Shown piece by piece: positions 43,843-53,390 of a stretch of 64,000 nt of DNA. Below the pieces are notes generated by a model, which saw only the letters and a list, made by a program, of their open reading frames with translations, did no database searches and was not told the DNA's origin. Numbering within the stretch: the first letter of the stretch is position 1; each line of letters opens with the position of its first letter. The position numbers were made by a program, and so were the translations under genes. Source of the stretch: Thermus parvatiensis (GTDB taxonomy: Bacteria; Deinococcota; Deinococci; Deinococcales; Thermaceae); NCBI RefSeq assembly GCF_001535545.1, contig NZ_CP014141.1, positions 1,364,001-1,428,000 on the forward strand, read 5' to 3'.

Positions 43843-45503
43843 TCAGACCTGGACCACCTCGAGGCCCCGGAGCCGGTTGGCGGCGGCGGCGAGCTCCAAG
43901 GGGCGCACCCAGGCGAGCTCGGGGGCCTCCTCCAGGGCGAAGAGGTCCTCCACCCCGAGGAGGGCCCGCTCCACCAGGGCCTTAAGCGGCGTCCGCCCGT
44001 CGGCCAGCCGCCCTAGGCGCTTGAACAGGGCCCCGAGGGCCCGAACCTGGGCGTTCTCAAAGAGGTCCAAGGCGGAGAGGTCCACCGTCTCCTCCCCGTA
44101 GACGAGCTCCCGCAAGCCCCGGCCCTTCACCTTCTCCTTCCGCCCCCGCCTGGGGTCAAAGCTCGCCGGCAAGGGAGCCCGGGGCACGGCCCGCAAGGGG
44201 TAGCGGGGCTCGCCGAAGGCCCGGCCCGTGGGGTGGGCCCGGGCGATGGCCTTGGCCTCGGCCGTCACCTCCTGGGGGCGGTACGCCTCCATGAGGACCA
44301 CGGTGTCCGCCAGGTCCAGGTAGTCCCCCACGCCCCCCACCACCAGGACGAGGCTCACGCCCAAGGCCTTGAAGTCCCCCACCCGGTCCAGGATGGGCGT
44401 CAGGGTCTCCCGCCGCACCAGGGCCTGCATCCGGGCGTCCCGCACCAGGAGGTTCGTGGCCGAGGTGTCCTCGTCCAGAAGGAGCACCCTCGCCCCCATC
44501 TCCAGGGCCTCGAGGAGGGCCGCGGCCAGGCTCGTGGAGCCCGAGGCGTCCTCCGTGGAGAAGAAGGCGGTGTCCTGGCCCAGGGGAAGGTCGTGGACGA
44601 AGGGCCTGAGGTCCACGCCCTTCACGCTTCGCCCGTCCTCGGACTGAACCCTCTGGGCGAGGGGGTCCGTCACCACCCACTCCCGCCCGTCCCCGGGGAC
44701 GTGGGGAAGACCCCGTGGACCAGGGCCTCCAGGAGGGTGGTCTTGCCGTGGAACCCGCCCCCGGTGATCAGGGTGAGGCCCTGGGGAAGCCCCATCCCCC
44801 ACACCTCCCCGGCGTGGGGGGTGCGGAAGGCCACCTTGAGGGAAGGGGGGCTCTGGAAGGGCACCGCCCCCTTCAGGGGCCTCTGGCTCACCCCGCTTTC
44901 CCGGGGAAGGAGGCTCCCCTCCCCCACGAAGGCCACCAGGCCCCGCTCGGCGAGGCGTTCCTGGATGAAGGCGAAGTCCTCCGCCTGGCGGACGTGGCGG
45001 AGGAGGGCCTCCCGGTCCAGCTCCTGAAGGAAGGCCTCCAGGTGGCGGGAGAGGGCCTGGAAAAGCCGCCTGGCCTCCCGCCCGAGGATGCGCCTTCCCG
45101 CGGCGGGGAGGCCCACCCGGAAGCGGAGGCGAAGCTCCCCCTCGCCGAGGTGCGCCCCGGCCCGGCGCAGGACCTTGGGGCTTTCCACCTCCACCCGCAC
45201 GGCCCCCGAGTGGCCGGAGCCCGCAAGGCGGGGCAGGTCCCGTAGCCGCGCTTTGAGGGCCCGGAGGAGGAAGTCCTCCACCGCCACCCGCCCCTCCTCC
45301 CGGGTGTAGACCCGGAGGGCCTCCAAGGCCTCGCCCGGGTAGATCGCCTCCAGGACGCTCGGGGTGGCGAAGGGGTCCCCCTGCACGTAGACAAAGCGGA
45401 GGGCGAACCCCCTCCCCCGCCAGATCCCTTTCAGGTCCTTGTAGAAGGGGTAGGGCTTGCCTTCCAGGGCCTCGAGGCGGTCCAAAAGGTCCTCCAGCCG
45501 CAT
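43843..45503 (-). CDS. Predicted ATPase of the ABC class (frameshift in sequence)
   Basis: Protein of about 553 residues belonging to the uncharacterised 'ABC-class ATPase' family (PF09818-like). The N-terminal part starts MRLEDLLDRLEALEGKPY. Walker A is TGGGFHGKTTLLEAL; the frame then breaks at 44703-44706 and, with one added base, continues HVPGDGREWVVTDP. The segment DASGSTSLAAALLEAL resembles an ABC signature and ARVLLLDEDTSATNLL is Walker B. No membrane domain is present, so it is not a transporter. Its role is unknown. It is convergent with the CLC gene. Confidence 0.8.
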
Positions 45504-45551
45504 CGCCCCCCAGGCTACGGGGAAGGCCCCGGGGGGCGCAACCGCGGGGGG

Positions 45552-45582
45552 TTGACAAAGCGAGTTTGATAATGCAATATCA
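45552..45582 (+). promoter_or_regulatory. Promoter with metal-regulator-like palindrome
   Basis: TTGACA (45552-45557) is a consensus -35. Within the spacer and -10 region lies TGATAATGCAATATCA (45567-45582), a dyad TGATA-N6-TATCA. Upstream of a Zn/Mn-binding protein gene, it looks like the operator of a Zur/Fur or MntR-type repressor. The exact -10 (CAATAT, 17-base spacing) is weak. Confidence 0.55.
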
Positions 45583-45590
45583 CTTTTGCC

Positions 45591-46436
45591 ATGCGCGCCC
45601 TAGCCCTCCTTCCCTGGCTCCTCGCCGCCGCCTTGGCCCAGGTCCAGGTGGCGGCCACCACCCCCATCCTCGCCGACCTCGTCCGGCAGGTGGGGGGAAA
45701 TCGGGTGGCGGTGGTGGCGGTCGTCCCCCCGGGGGCCGACCCCCACACCTTTGAGCCCACTCCCTCCGTGGCCCAGGCCTTAAGCCAGACCCGCCTCCTC
45801 TTCGCCAACGGGCTCGGCCTCGAGCCCTACCTGCCCAAGCTCCAGGCCCTCCTCCCCAAAAACGCCCGGGTGGTCCTCCTCGGGGAGGGGCAGCCGGGCC
45901 TGATCTGCGGGGAGGACCATGCGGAGGAGGACCACGGCCACGGCCCCTGCGACCCCCACCTCTGGCTGGACCCCGCCTACGCCGTCCGCTACGCCGAGCG
46001 GATCCTCGAGGCCCTCGCCGCCTTGGACCCCGGGGGCCGGGACCTCTACCGGGCCAACCTGGAGCGCTTCAAAAAGGAGGTGGAGGCCCTGGACCGGGCC
46101 TATAGGGCCTGTGGGCTTAAGGGAACGAAGGTGGTGGTCCAGCACGACGCCTTCCGCTACTTCGCCAGGCGGTACGGCCTGGAGGTGGTGGGGGTCTTGA
46201 GCCAGGGCGGGGCCCAGGAGGCGGGAAGCCAAAGCTTCCTCGCCCTCCTGGAGAAGGCCAAGAGGGAGGGGGTCAGGCTCGTCCTCGCCGAGCCCCAGTT
46301 CCAGGGCAAGGCCCTGAAGACCCTGGCCGAGGCCATAGGAGCCCGGGTGGCGGTCCTCTACACCGACACCCTGGACGCCCGGGTGAGGACCTACCTGGAC
46401 CTCCTGCGCCACAACCTGCGGGCCCTCTGCCCATAA
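45591..46436 (+). CDS. Zinc/manganese ABC transporter substrate-binding protein
   Basis: Cluster A-I metal-binding protein (ZnuA/AdcA class), 281 residues, with a signal peptide (MRALALLPWLLAAALAQ). Metal ligands are likely His in PGADPHTFEP, His in CDPHLWLDP, and His in VVVQHDAFRYFA. A short His/Asp/Glu-rich loop (GEDHAEEDHGHG) favours zinc. No permease or ATPase gene is adjacent, so the partners must lie elsewhere. The palindrome at 45567-45582 suggests metal-dependent repression. The TAA is embedded in the galK -10 box. Confidence 0.88.
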   Translation: MRALALLPWLLAAALAQVQVAATTPILADLVRQVGGNRVAVVAVVPPGADPHTFEPTPSVAQALSQTRLLFANGLGLEPYLPKLQALLPKNARVVLLGEGQPGLICGEDHAEEDHGHGPCDPHLWLDPAYAVRYAERILEALAALDPGGRDLYRANLERFKKEVEALDRAYRACGLKGTKVVVQHDAFRYFARRYGLEVVGVLSQGGAQEAGSQSFLALLEKAKREGVRLVLAEPQFQGKALKTLAEAIGARVAVLYTDTLDARVRTYLDLLRHNLRALCP

Positions 46437-46437
46437 T
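46432..46437 (+). promoter_or_regulatory. -10 box of galK
   Basis: CATAAT, six bases (GGAGGC) before ATG 46444. GGAGG may also act as a ribosome binding site, so galK could be read from both a leaderless and a longer transcript. Confidence 0.4.
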
Positions 46438-46443
46438 GGAGGC

Positions 46444-47487
46444 ATGGGCTTCCAAGAGGTTTACGGCGTCCTGCCCCAGGCCAGCGCCCAGGCCCCCGGC
46501 CGGGTGAACCTCCTGGGGGAGCACACGGACTACCAGGAAGGCTACGTCCTCCCCACCCCGATCCCCTACTTCACCCGGGTGGAGGCCGCCCCCCTCGAGG
46601 GGGCGGTGGAGGCCTTCAGCGAGAACCTGGGGGAGCTCCGGGCCCGCCCCCTCTCCTCCCCGCCCCAAGGGGACTTCCTGGACTACCTCCTCGGGGTGGT
46701 CCGGGCCCTCCGGGAGGCCGGGCACGAGGTGGCGGGGGCCAGGTTCTACGTTCGCAGCGACCTCCCCATGGGGGCGGGCCTCTCCAGCTCCGCCGCCCTC
46801 GAGGTGGCGGCCCTCAGGGCCCTCCGCACCCTCTACCGCCTCCCCTTGAGCGACCTGGAGGTGGCCCGCCTCGCCCAGAAGGCGGAGGTGGAGTACGTGG
46901 GGGTCCGGTGCGGGATCATGGACCAGATGGCGGCAAGCCTGGGCCAGCCGGGGCAGGCCCTCTTCCTGGACACCCGGACCCTGGCCTACGAGAACCTTCC
47001 CCTTCCCCCGGGGGTGCGGGTGGCCGTCCTGGACCTCGGGCTTGGGCGCAGGCTGGCGGAGGCCGGGTACAACCGGCGCCGCCAGGAGGCGGAGGAGGCG
47101 GCCAAGAGGCTCGGGGTGCGGTCCCTTAGGGACGTGGCCGACCTCTGCCTGGTGGAAAGCCTCCCTTCGCCCCTGGACCGGCGGGCCCGGCACGTGGTGA
47201 GCGAGAACCTTAGGGTCCTCCGGGGGGTGGAGGCCCTAAGGCGGGGGGACGCCCAGGCCTTCGGGGAGCTTATGACGCAAAGCCACCGCTCCCTCGCGCA
47301 AGACTACGAAGTGAGCCTGCCCGAGCTGGACGCCCTGGTGGAGGAGGCCCTGCGGGCCGGGGCCTACGGGGCCAAGCTCACGGGGGCGGGCTTCGGCGGG
47401 TCCGTGGTGGCCCTGGTGGCCGAAAGCCGCTTCCCCACCTTCAGGGAGGCCCTGGCCCGGCACTTCCCGAACCTCAAAATCCTCTAA
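46444..47487 (+). CDS. galK: Galactokinase
   Basis: GHMP-family kinase that phosphorylates galactose to galactose-1-phosphate, 347 residues. The galactokinase signature APGRVNLLGEHTDYQEGYVL is cited here by its start; the ATP loop is PMGAGLSSSAAL; the third motif is KLTGAGFGGS. The catalytic Asp lies in CGIMDQMAAS. No other Leloir gene is next to it, although a sugar epimerase is found at 54204. Its stop overlaps the stop of the convergent dctP-like gene. Confidence 0.94.
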   Translation: MGFQEVYGVLPQASAQAPGRVNLLGEHTDYQEGYVLPTPIPYFTRVEAAPLEGAVEAFSENLGELRARPLSSPPQGDFLDYLLGVVRALREAGHEVAGARFYVRSDLPMGAGLSSSAALEVAALRALRTLYRLPLSDLEVARLAQKAEVEYVGVRCGIMDQMAASLGQPGQALFLDTRTLAYENLPLPPGVRVAVLDLGLGRRLAEAGYNRRRQEAEEAAKRLGVRSLRDVADLCLVESLPSPLDRRARHVVSENLRVLRGVEALRRGDAQAFGELMTQSHRSLAQDYEVSLPELDALVEEALRAGAYGAKLTGAGFGGSVVALVAESRFPTFREALARHFPNLKIL

Positions 47488-48559
47488 ACCGAGGGGAAGG
47501 CGAAGGCCTGGTAGCCCAGCTCGGCCACGGCGAACCAGCGGAAGGCCTCCTCCCGGAAGGCCCAGTAGGCGGTGTAAACCCGGCGGTACCCCGGGTCCTT
47601 GGCCGCCTGCTCCTTGTAGAGGGCCCGGGCCTCCTCCTCCGCCTTGCGCATGACCTCGGCGGGCCACTTCCTTAAGCGCACCCCGGCCGCAAGGAGGCGC
47701 TTCAGGGCAGGCGGGTTCAGGGCGTCGTACTTGGCCATCATGGTGAGGTTCACCTCGCTCGCCGCCGCCTGGAAGGCCTCCTGGAACTCCTTGGGAAGCC
47801 TCGCCCACGCCCTCTGGGCCACGAGGAAGGAGAGCTGGGCGCTGGGCTCCCAGAAAGAGGGGTAGTAGTAGTAGCGGGCCACCTTGTAAAAGCCCAGCTT
47901 CTCGTCGTCGTAGGGCCCAGCGAACTCGGTGGCGTCTATGGCCCCCCGCTCCAAGGCAGGGTAGATGTCCCCGGCCGCCAAAGTCTGGGGCACCACCCCG
48001 AGCCGCCCCATCACGAGGCCGCCGAGGCCCGGGATGCGCATCCTGAGGCCCTTGAGGTCCTCCAGGGTGCGGACCTCCCGGCGGAACCAGCCCCCCATCT
48101 GGGTCCCGGTGTTCCCCCGGGAAACTGGAGGACGCCGAAGTCGGCGTAGACCTGGCGCAGAAGCTCAAGCCCCCCACCGAAAAGCATCCAGGCGTTGTGC
48201 TGCCGGTAGGTCAGGCCGAAGGGGACGCCCCCGTCAAAGGCCAAAGCCGGGTTCTTGCCCACGTAGAAGGGACCGTAGGTGTGGCCGGCCTCCACCGTGC
48301 CCTGCTGCACCGCGTCCAGCACCTGCCCCCCAGGGACGAGCTCCCCGGCCTGGTAGACCCGAATCTGGAACCGCCCCCCGGTGAGCTCCGCCACCCGCTT
48401 CGCCAGCTCCTCCGCCCCGCCGTAGAGGGTGTCCAGGCTTCTCGGGTAGCTGGAAACGAGCCGCCAGCGCACCGTGGGGCTTCCCTGGGCAAAGGCGCGG
48501 TAGAAGAGGCTCGCCCCAAGGCCCACGCCCATCTTTCTGAGGAAGCTCCGCCTTTTCAT
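47484..48559 (-). CDS. TRAP transporter substrate-binding protein, Tat-exported (frameshift)
   Basis: DctP-family binding protein of about 358 residues. The N-terminus KRRSFLRKMGVGLGASLFYR carries a twin-arginine signal, so the protein is exported folded, perhaps with a bound cofactor or metal. The frame breaks in the C-run 48114-48118; one added base joins LQFPGG to NTGTQMGGWFRREV. The latter part has GLRMRIPGLGG and ATEFAGPYDD, ligand-binding regions of the 2-oxoacid/lactate-binding TRAP group. No membrane subunits are adjacent. It is convergent with galK. Confidence 0.85.
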
Positions 48560-48609
48560 CGTGGCCCCCGGCGTTGCCCAGTCTACCACTTTGCGAGGGG
48601 CATGGAGCC

Positions 48610-48729
48610 ATGCTCCAGTACCCTACGCTTCCCTTGGAAAGCCCCCTTACGGACGCCGAGCTTGCCGGCCCCCGGGCCGGGTCTTCGTTGCGATTTCGTC
48701 ACATCCACCGCATCCGGCCGGTGATCTGA
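48610..48729 (+). pseudogene. Truncated copy of the 53391 thioredoxin-fold gene, fused to rnj remnant
   Basis: From ATG 48610 the frame reads MLQYPTLPLESPLTDAEL, nearly the same as [18 protein letters not shown] of the intact gene at 53391. Similarity ends near base 48670. The frame then runs into RHIHRIRPVI, part of an RNase J-like gene, and stops at 48727-48729. This is a broken duplicate joined to a second broken gene. Confidence 0.78.
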
Positions 48730-49062
48730 GCGGCGGAGCACGCTCAAGTTCAGCCACATCCCCCTAGAGCTCGGCTACCTCAAGTTCAAGAACCTCCTCT
48801 ACGCTCTGGAGGAGGTCAAAGACCCCACCCCATCACAAGGTCCGCACCCTGGCCACCGGTAGCCAAGGCCAGCCCATGCCTGTCCCCTCAAGGGTTCGTC
48901 AAGGACGAGGAAAAGCTTCGGGGCGAGGTGCAGAGGATGGCCCTCGAGGCCCTTCCAAGGGGGGTCCGGGAGAAAAAGCCCCTGGAGCGCATACGGGACG
49001 ATATCTTGAAGAAGGCCACGGGCCGCGACCCGGTAATCCTGCCCGTGGTGATTGAGGGGTGA
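48672..49062 (+). pseudogene. RNase J (beta-CASP nuclease) gene remnant with internal deletions
   Basis: Pieces of an RNase J gene in different frames and in the right order: PGRVFVAISSH and SHIHRI-like text (48675-48720), LELGYLKFKNLLYALEEVKD (48773-48832), VRTLATGSQGQPM (about 48839-48877), then GFVKDEEKLRGEVQRMALEAL to the RNase J C-terminus TGRDPVILPVVIEG with TGA 49060-49062. The metallo-beta-lactamase domain is missing, as are roughly 200 codons after TGSQGQPM. An in-frame TGA and frame changes not tied to homopolymers show real decay. An intact rnj should exist elsewhere. Confidence 0.8.
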
Positions 49063-49065
49063 GCC

Positions 49066-49506
49066 ATGTACCAAAGCCTGCTCTTACCCACCGACGGCAG
49101 CGAGGCAGCGGAAAGGGCCGTGGCGGAAGGCCTCCGCCTGGCCAAGGCCCTGGGGGCCAGGGTGACCTTCCTCCATGTCCTGGAGCCCCTGGGCTCTCGG
49201 CTCCTCCTGGGCCCAGAAACCCTTCCCTACTACCATGCCCTGGTGGAAGATTTGCGCCGGCAAGGCCTGGCCGCCCTGGACCGGGCCACCCAGCTGGCAG
49301 AAGGGCTGGGGGTACCCTTTGAGGCCCATCTCCTCGAGGGGCGGGCCGCCGAGGTCATCCTGGCCGAGTCGGCCAAGCACGACCTGGTGGTCATGGGGAG
49401 CCACGGGCGCACGGGGGCCGACCTGGTCCTTCTGGGCAGCGTGACCCTGGAGGTGGTACGCCGCGCCTCCAAGCCCGTGCTGGTGGTCCCCTACCGCAGG
49501 GCGTAA
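49066..49506 (+). CDS. Universal stress protein UspA family
   Basis: A 146-residue single Usp domain. The N-terminal LLLPTDGSEAAERAV and the ATP-binding loop GSHGRTGADLVLLGSVT (G-2-G-9-GS) are present, so it probably binds ATP. It starts three bases after the rnj remnant, and its own promoter is not obvious. It is convergent with, and overlaps by 16 bases, the Ca2+/cation antiporter gene, suggesting a joint stress and ion-homeostasis locus. Confidence 0.9.
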   Translation: MYQSLLLPTDGSEAAERAVAEGLRLAKALGARVTFLHVLEPLGSRLLLGPETLPYYHALVEDLRRQGLAALDRATQLAEGLGVPFEAHLLEGRAAEVILAESAKHDLVVMGSHGRTGADLVLLGSVTLEVVRRASKPVLVVPYRRA

Positions 49507-50474
49507 AGCCAGAAGAGGCCCACGAGGTAAAGCCCAAGGAGGGCCAGGGTGTCCCAGGAAAGCACCGCCAGCTTCCTGAGGGCCTGGTAGCTCATGCCGA
49601 TAAGCACCACCCCGTACATGGCGAAGGCCACAAGGACGGCGGCCAGGTGGCTCTCATGGGCGGCGGCGAAGAAGCTCCCCGGGTAAAGGAGGTCGTCCCA
49701 GGCCAGGATCAGGGCGTTGAAGAGGTTGCTCCCCAGGACGTTGCCCACCGCCAGGTCAAAGGCCCCCAGCCGGGCGGCAGCTAGGGTGACCACCACCTCG
49801 GGCAAGGAGGTGGTGGCCCCCACCAGGGCCGTGCCCACAAAACTGGCCCCCAGGCCGGTTTCCTCCGCCAGTCGCTCGGCCAGGGTGGGCAGGAGGCTGG
49901 CCGCCAGCACCACCATCCCTCCCCAGAGGAGGTAGCCCCGGACCACCTGGTCCTCCGCCAGATGGCCGTAAAGGCGCTCCAGCCGCTCCACCTCGGCCAC
50001 GGGCCGCCTGCGCTCGTAGAGGAAGGTGAGGCGGGTGGCCAGGAGGTAGAGGAGGAGGGCCAGGGGCGTGTACCAGGAAACCGGTCCCAGCCCGGGCCCC
50101 CCCCACCAGAGGGCCGCGCCCTGCAGGGCCAAAAAGATGAGGGCAAAACCAACCGCCAAGGCGTGCCCCGCATGGAGCCTTCCCAAAAGGGGAATCCTCC
50201 CCCCCACGGCATCCAAGAGGGAAAGGATGAGGAGGTTAAACAGGGTGCTCCCCAGCACGTCCCCCACGGCAATGTCCACCAGGCCCTGAAGGACGGCGCT
50301 GGTCCCGGTGATGAGCTCGGGCAGGCTGGTGGTGGCCGCCACCAGAATGAGCCCCACCCAGGCCCTTCCCCAACCCCGCTTCTCCGCCAGGGCGTCCCCA
50401 TAAAAGGCCACCCGTTGCCCGGCAAACACCACCGCCAGGGCCACGGCCAAGAAGGCCAGGAGGGTCATACTCAT
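49491..50474 (-). CDS. Sodium/calcium exchanger family antiporter (YrbG-like)
   Basis: CaCA-superfamily antiporter of 327 residues, about ten transmembrane helices. Both alpha-repeats are visible: VAATTSLPELITG with GDVLGSTLFNL in the first half and VGATTSLPEVVVT with GNVLGSNLFNAL in the second, providing the ion-binding Glu and Asn residues. It probably extrudes Ca2+ in exchange for H+ or Na+. The ATG overlaps the stop of the CBS gene (ATGA); with the upstream Ca2+-ATPase it forms a calcium-efflux operon. Confidence 0.9.
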   Translation of the reverse strand: MSMTLLAFLAVALAVVFAGQRVAFYGDALAEKRGWGRAWVGLILVAATTSLPELITGTSAVLQGLVDIAVGDVLGSTLFNLLILSLLDAVGGRIPLLGRLHAGHALAVGFALIFLALQGAALWWGGPGLGPVSWYTPLALLLYLLATRLTFLYERRRPVAEVERLERLYGHLAEDQVVRGYLLWGGMVVLAASLLPTLAERLAEETGLGASFVGTALVGATTSLPEVVVTLAAARLGAFDLAVGNVLGSNLFNALILAWDDLLYPGSFFAAAHESHLAAVLVAFAMYGVVLIGMSYQALRKLAVLSWDTLALLGLYLVGLFWLYALR

Positions 50475-50929
50475 AGCAGAAGCCGCAGGAGGTCAAAGCG
50501 GGAGATGATGCCGATGGGCTTCCCCCCTTCCACCACCGGCACGTGGTTGATGTCGTAAAGGAGCATGAGCTCCAGCACCCGGGAAAGGGGGTCCTCCGGG
50601 GCCACGGCGTGCACCGGGTGGGACATGATCTCCTCCACCTTGGTGCGCTTGGCCTCCTGGAAGATGCGCTCCAGCTGGTCCTGGGCCAAAAAACGCCCCA
50701 GGAGCATGGGGGCGCGGTAGAGGGAGAAGGGGATGCCCTTTTCCTTCAGGAAGTCGCTTTCCGTCACGATGCCCACAAGCCTTCCCTCCCCGTTCACCAC
50801 CAGCACACTCCCGATGCGCTTCTCCACCATGAGCCGCGCCACCTCGTCCAAGGTGGTGCCCAAGGGCACCGTCACCACCGGGGTCACCATGACTTCCCTG
50901 GCCTTCACGGGTACCTCCCTCTCCGCCAT
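50471..50929 (-). CDS. CBS-domain pair protein
   Basis: A 152-residue protein made of two CBS domains (about residues 8-60 and 85-150) and nothing else. Motifs are VMVTPVVTVPLGTTLDEVARL, quoted to the first strand, IGSVLVVNGEGRLVGIVTESDFL and HVPVVEGGKPIGIISRFDLL. CBS pairs bind adenine nucleotides or SAM and often regulate transporters. It sits, with overlaps on both sides, between a P-type Ca2+-ATPase and a Ca2+ antiporter, so it may couple their activity to energy state; that is inference. Confidence 0.88.
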   Translation of the reverse strand: MAEREVPVKAREVMVTPVVTVPLGTTLDEVARLMVEKRIGSVLVVNGEGRLVGIVTESDFLKEKGIPFSLYRAPMLLGRFLAQDQLERIFQEAKRTKVEEIMSHPVHAVAPEDPLSRVLELMLLYDINHVPVVEGGKPIGIISRFDLLRLLL

Positions 50930-53322
50930 ACTATCCGGTCCACCGCCTCCGCCAACAACCACGCCAGAAGGGCCAAGGCCAGCACCAGGGCCCAGACCCC
51001 AAGGGGCAGGGGAACGGCCTCAAAAGGCTTGGGCAGGAAAACCCCCACGAGGAGCTGGGCCAGGAAGCTCAGGGCCACGGCCCCGTGCAAATAGGGGTTG
51101 GGCAGGGGCACCAGGTCGGTGTGGCGGGCGGCGTAGGCGAAGAGGAGCTGGCCCATGGCCATGAAGTGGAAGGTGGCGCTGCGGGCGACCTCGAGGCCCA
51201 CCCACCCCGGAAGGAGCCCCAAAAGGAGGAGGGCCATCCCCGCCTTGAGGGCGCCGGTGAAGAGGATGAAGCGCAAGGAAGGAGGGTCCAGGAGAGGGCT
51301 CTCCTTAGGCCTTGGAGGACGGTCCAGGACCCCGGGGTTCCGGTCCAAGGCCAGGGCCAGGGCCGGCAGGCCGTCCGAAATCAGGTTGATCCAGAGGATC
51401 TGCACCGCGGTGAGGGGGAGGAGGAGGTGGCCCGAAGCGTCCCGCAGGTCCAAGAGGGCGGCAAAGACCATCCCTAGGACTACCAGCAGCACCTCGGAGA
51501 GGTTGGTGGAAAAGAGGAAGCGGATAAACTTCTGGATGTTCTCGTAGATGCTTCGCCCCTCCTCAATGGCCGCCACGATGGTGGCGAAGTTGTCGTCCAT
51601 AAGGACCAGGTCCGCCACCTCCCGGCTCACGTCTGAGCCCCGCTGGCCCATGGCCACCCCCACGTCCGCCCGCTTCAGGGCCGGGGCATCGTTCACCCCA
51701 TCCCCGGTCATGGCCACCACCTCGCCTGCCTTCTGGAGAGCTTCCACGATGCGCAGCTTGTCCTCGGGGCGGACGCGGGCGAACACGTCCACCTCCAGAA
51801 GCTCCTCGTCGGAAAGGTCCGCCAGGTCCTCACCGGTGACCACGGTCTCCGCGGGGATCCCCACCCTCCGGGCGATGGCCAAGGCGGTGGCCGGGTGGTC
51901 CCCGGTAACCATCACCACCCGCACCCCCGCTTTGAGGACGCGCCGGACCGCCTCGGGCACCTCCGGGCGGGGAGGGTCCAGGAGGAGGGCAAAGCCCAAA
52001 AACCGGAGGCCCTCCTCCCGCTCCCCCTCCCCAAAGGCCAGGGCCAGCACCCGGTACCCCTGGCGGGCGTAGCCCTCGGCCTCCTCCAAAAGGCGCACCT
52101 TCTCCCCTTCGGGAAGGGCCAGGCGGGGAACCAAGACCTCTGGGGCTCCCTTGAGGTAGCTCCCCTTGGGGGTGGTGACCCGCATGAACTTCCAGGCGCT
52201 GTCAAAGGGCCTTTCCGAAAGGCGGGGGTTTTCCCGGCGCAGGGCCTCCACGTCCAGGTGCTGGGCCGCATAGCGCAGGAGGCCAAGCTCCAATGGGTCC
52301 CCGGCCCCGGTGGCCAGGTCGGCGTCGTTGCAAAGGACCATGGCCAACAGGGCCCCTTCCGGGTCGGGCCCCACCACCTTTTCCACCTCCATGCGGTTTT
52401 CCGTGAGGGTGCCCGTCTTGTCGGTGGCGATCACCGTCACGCTCCCCAGGGCCTCCACCGCGGCCAGGCGCCGCACCACCGCCTTGCGCCGGGCCATGCG
52501 CTCCACCCCCAGGGCCAGGGCCAGGGTGAGGATGGCGGGAAGCCCCTCGGGCACCGCCGCCACCCCGAGGGCCACGGCGAAGAGGACCACCTTGGCGGAA
52601 AACCCCTCCACCAGGAAGCCCAGGGCCACCAGGGCCAGGGCCAGGAGGAGGACCCAGCGGGCCACCCGGTTTCCGAAGGCCTCGAGGCGGCGCTCCAAGG
52701 GGGTCTTCTCCTCCTCCATCTCGGCAAGCAGGCCGGCAATCCGCCCCATGGCGCTCCTCGCCCCGGTGCGGGTGACCTCCATAAGGGCCCGCCCCCGCAC
52801 CAAAAGGGTCCCGGCAAAGACCTCCTCCCCCACCCCCTTCTCCACCGGCACGCTTTCCCCGGTGAGGACGCTTTCGTCCAGCAAAACCCCGCTCGCCTCC
52901 AGGAGGTAGCCATCCGCGGGCACCCGGTCCCCGGCCTCGAGGCGCACCACATCCCCGGGCACCAGCTCCCGGCTGGGAAGGCGCCTGAACTGGCCGTCCC
53001 GGAGCACCCAGACCATGGGCTCCGCCAGGGCCTTGAGGCGGCGCAAGGCCTCTTCAGAGCGCTTTTCCTGCAGAGCGCCAAGCCCGGCGTTGAGGAGGAG
53101 GATGGCCAGGATGGCCAAAGACTCCAGGGGCCACCCCTGGGCGCCCTCGTAGAGCCAAAGGGAAAAATCCACCCCAAGGGCAAAGAGAAGGATGTAGATT
53201 AAGGGATTTTGAAACTGGCGCAGCAGTTTCCGCCAAAGGGGCTCCGGGGGCTTCTCGGGCAAGGCGTTCGGGCCGTATTCCTCAAGCCTCCGCCTGGCCT
53301 CTTCGGAAGAAAGACCCTGCAT
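50905..53322 (-). CDS. P2-type cation-transporting ATPase, probably Ca2+
   Basis: P-type ATPase of 805 residues, intact. The N-terminal cation ATPase domain ([19 protein letters not shown]) leads to [10 protein letters not shown] (actuator TGES), TM4 with [11 protein letters not shown], the phosphorylation site [10 protein letters not shown], and [23 protein letters not shown]4 PEGLP and TM6 [15 protein letters not shown] fit the SERCA/PMR1 calcium group. ATG 53322 lies six bases after TATTCT (53334-53329), suggesting a leaderless mRNA. It is first in the operon with the CBS protein and the antiporter. Confidence 0.93.
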   Translation of the reverse strand: MQGLSSEEARRRLEEYGPNALPEKPPEPLWRKLLRQFQNPLIYILLFALGVDFSLWLYEGAQGWPLESLAILAILLLNAGLGALQEKRSEEALRRLKALAEPMVWVLRDGQFRRLPSRELVPGDVVRLEAGDRVPADGYLLEASGVLLDESVLTGESVPVEKGVGEEVFAGTLLVRGRALMEVTRTGARSAMGRIAGLLAEMEEEKTPLERRLEAFGNRVARWVLLLALALVALGFLVEGFSAKVVLFAVALGVAAVPEGLPAILTLALALGVERMARRKAVVRRLAAVEALGSVTVIATDKTGTLTENRMEVEKVVGPDPEGALLAMVLCNDADLATGAGDPLELGLLRYAAQHLDVEALRRENPRLSERPFDSAWKFMRVTTPKGSYLKGAPEVLVPRLALPEGEKVRLLEEAEGYARQGYRVLALAFGEGEREEGLRFLGFALLLDPPRPEVPEAVRRVLKAGVRVVMVTGDHPATALAIARRVGIPAETVVTGEDLADLSDEELLEVDVFARVRPEDKLRIVEALQKAGEVVAMTGDGVNDAPALKRADVGVAMGQRGSDVSREVADLVLMDDNFATIVAAIEEGRSIYENIQKFIRFLFSTNLSEVLLVVLGMVFAALLDLRDASGHLLLPLTAVQILWINLISDGLPALALALDRNPGVLDRPPRPKESPLLDPPSLRFILFTGALKAGMALLLLGLLPGWVGLEVARSATFHFMAMGQLLFAYAARHTDLVPLPNPYLHGAVALSFLAQLLVGVFLPKPFEAVPLPLGVWALVLALALLAWLLAEAVDRIVWRRGRYP

Positions 53323-53328
53323 GGCTCC

Positions 53329-53384
53329 AGAATACAAGGAAGAAGGGTTCCTTATTGTCCCCCCTAGACCCTCCCCGGTAGCAT
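53329..53384. promoter_or_regulatory. Divergent leaderless -10 boxes (Ca2+-ATPase / thioredoxin-fold gene)
   Basis: Minus strand TATTCT (53334-53329), six bases before ATG 53322. Plus strand TAGCAT (53379-53384), six bases (GGGGGT) before ATG 53391. Confidence 0.55.
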
Positions 53385-53390
53385 GGGGGT

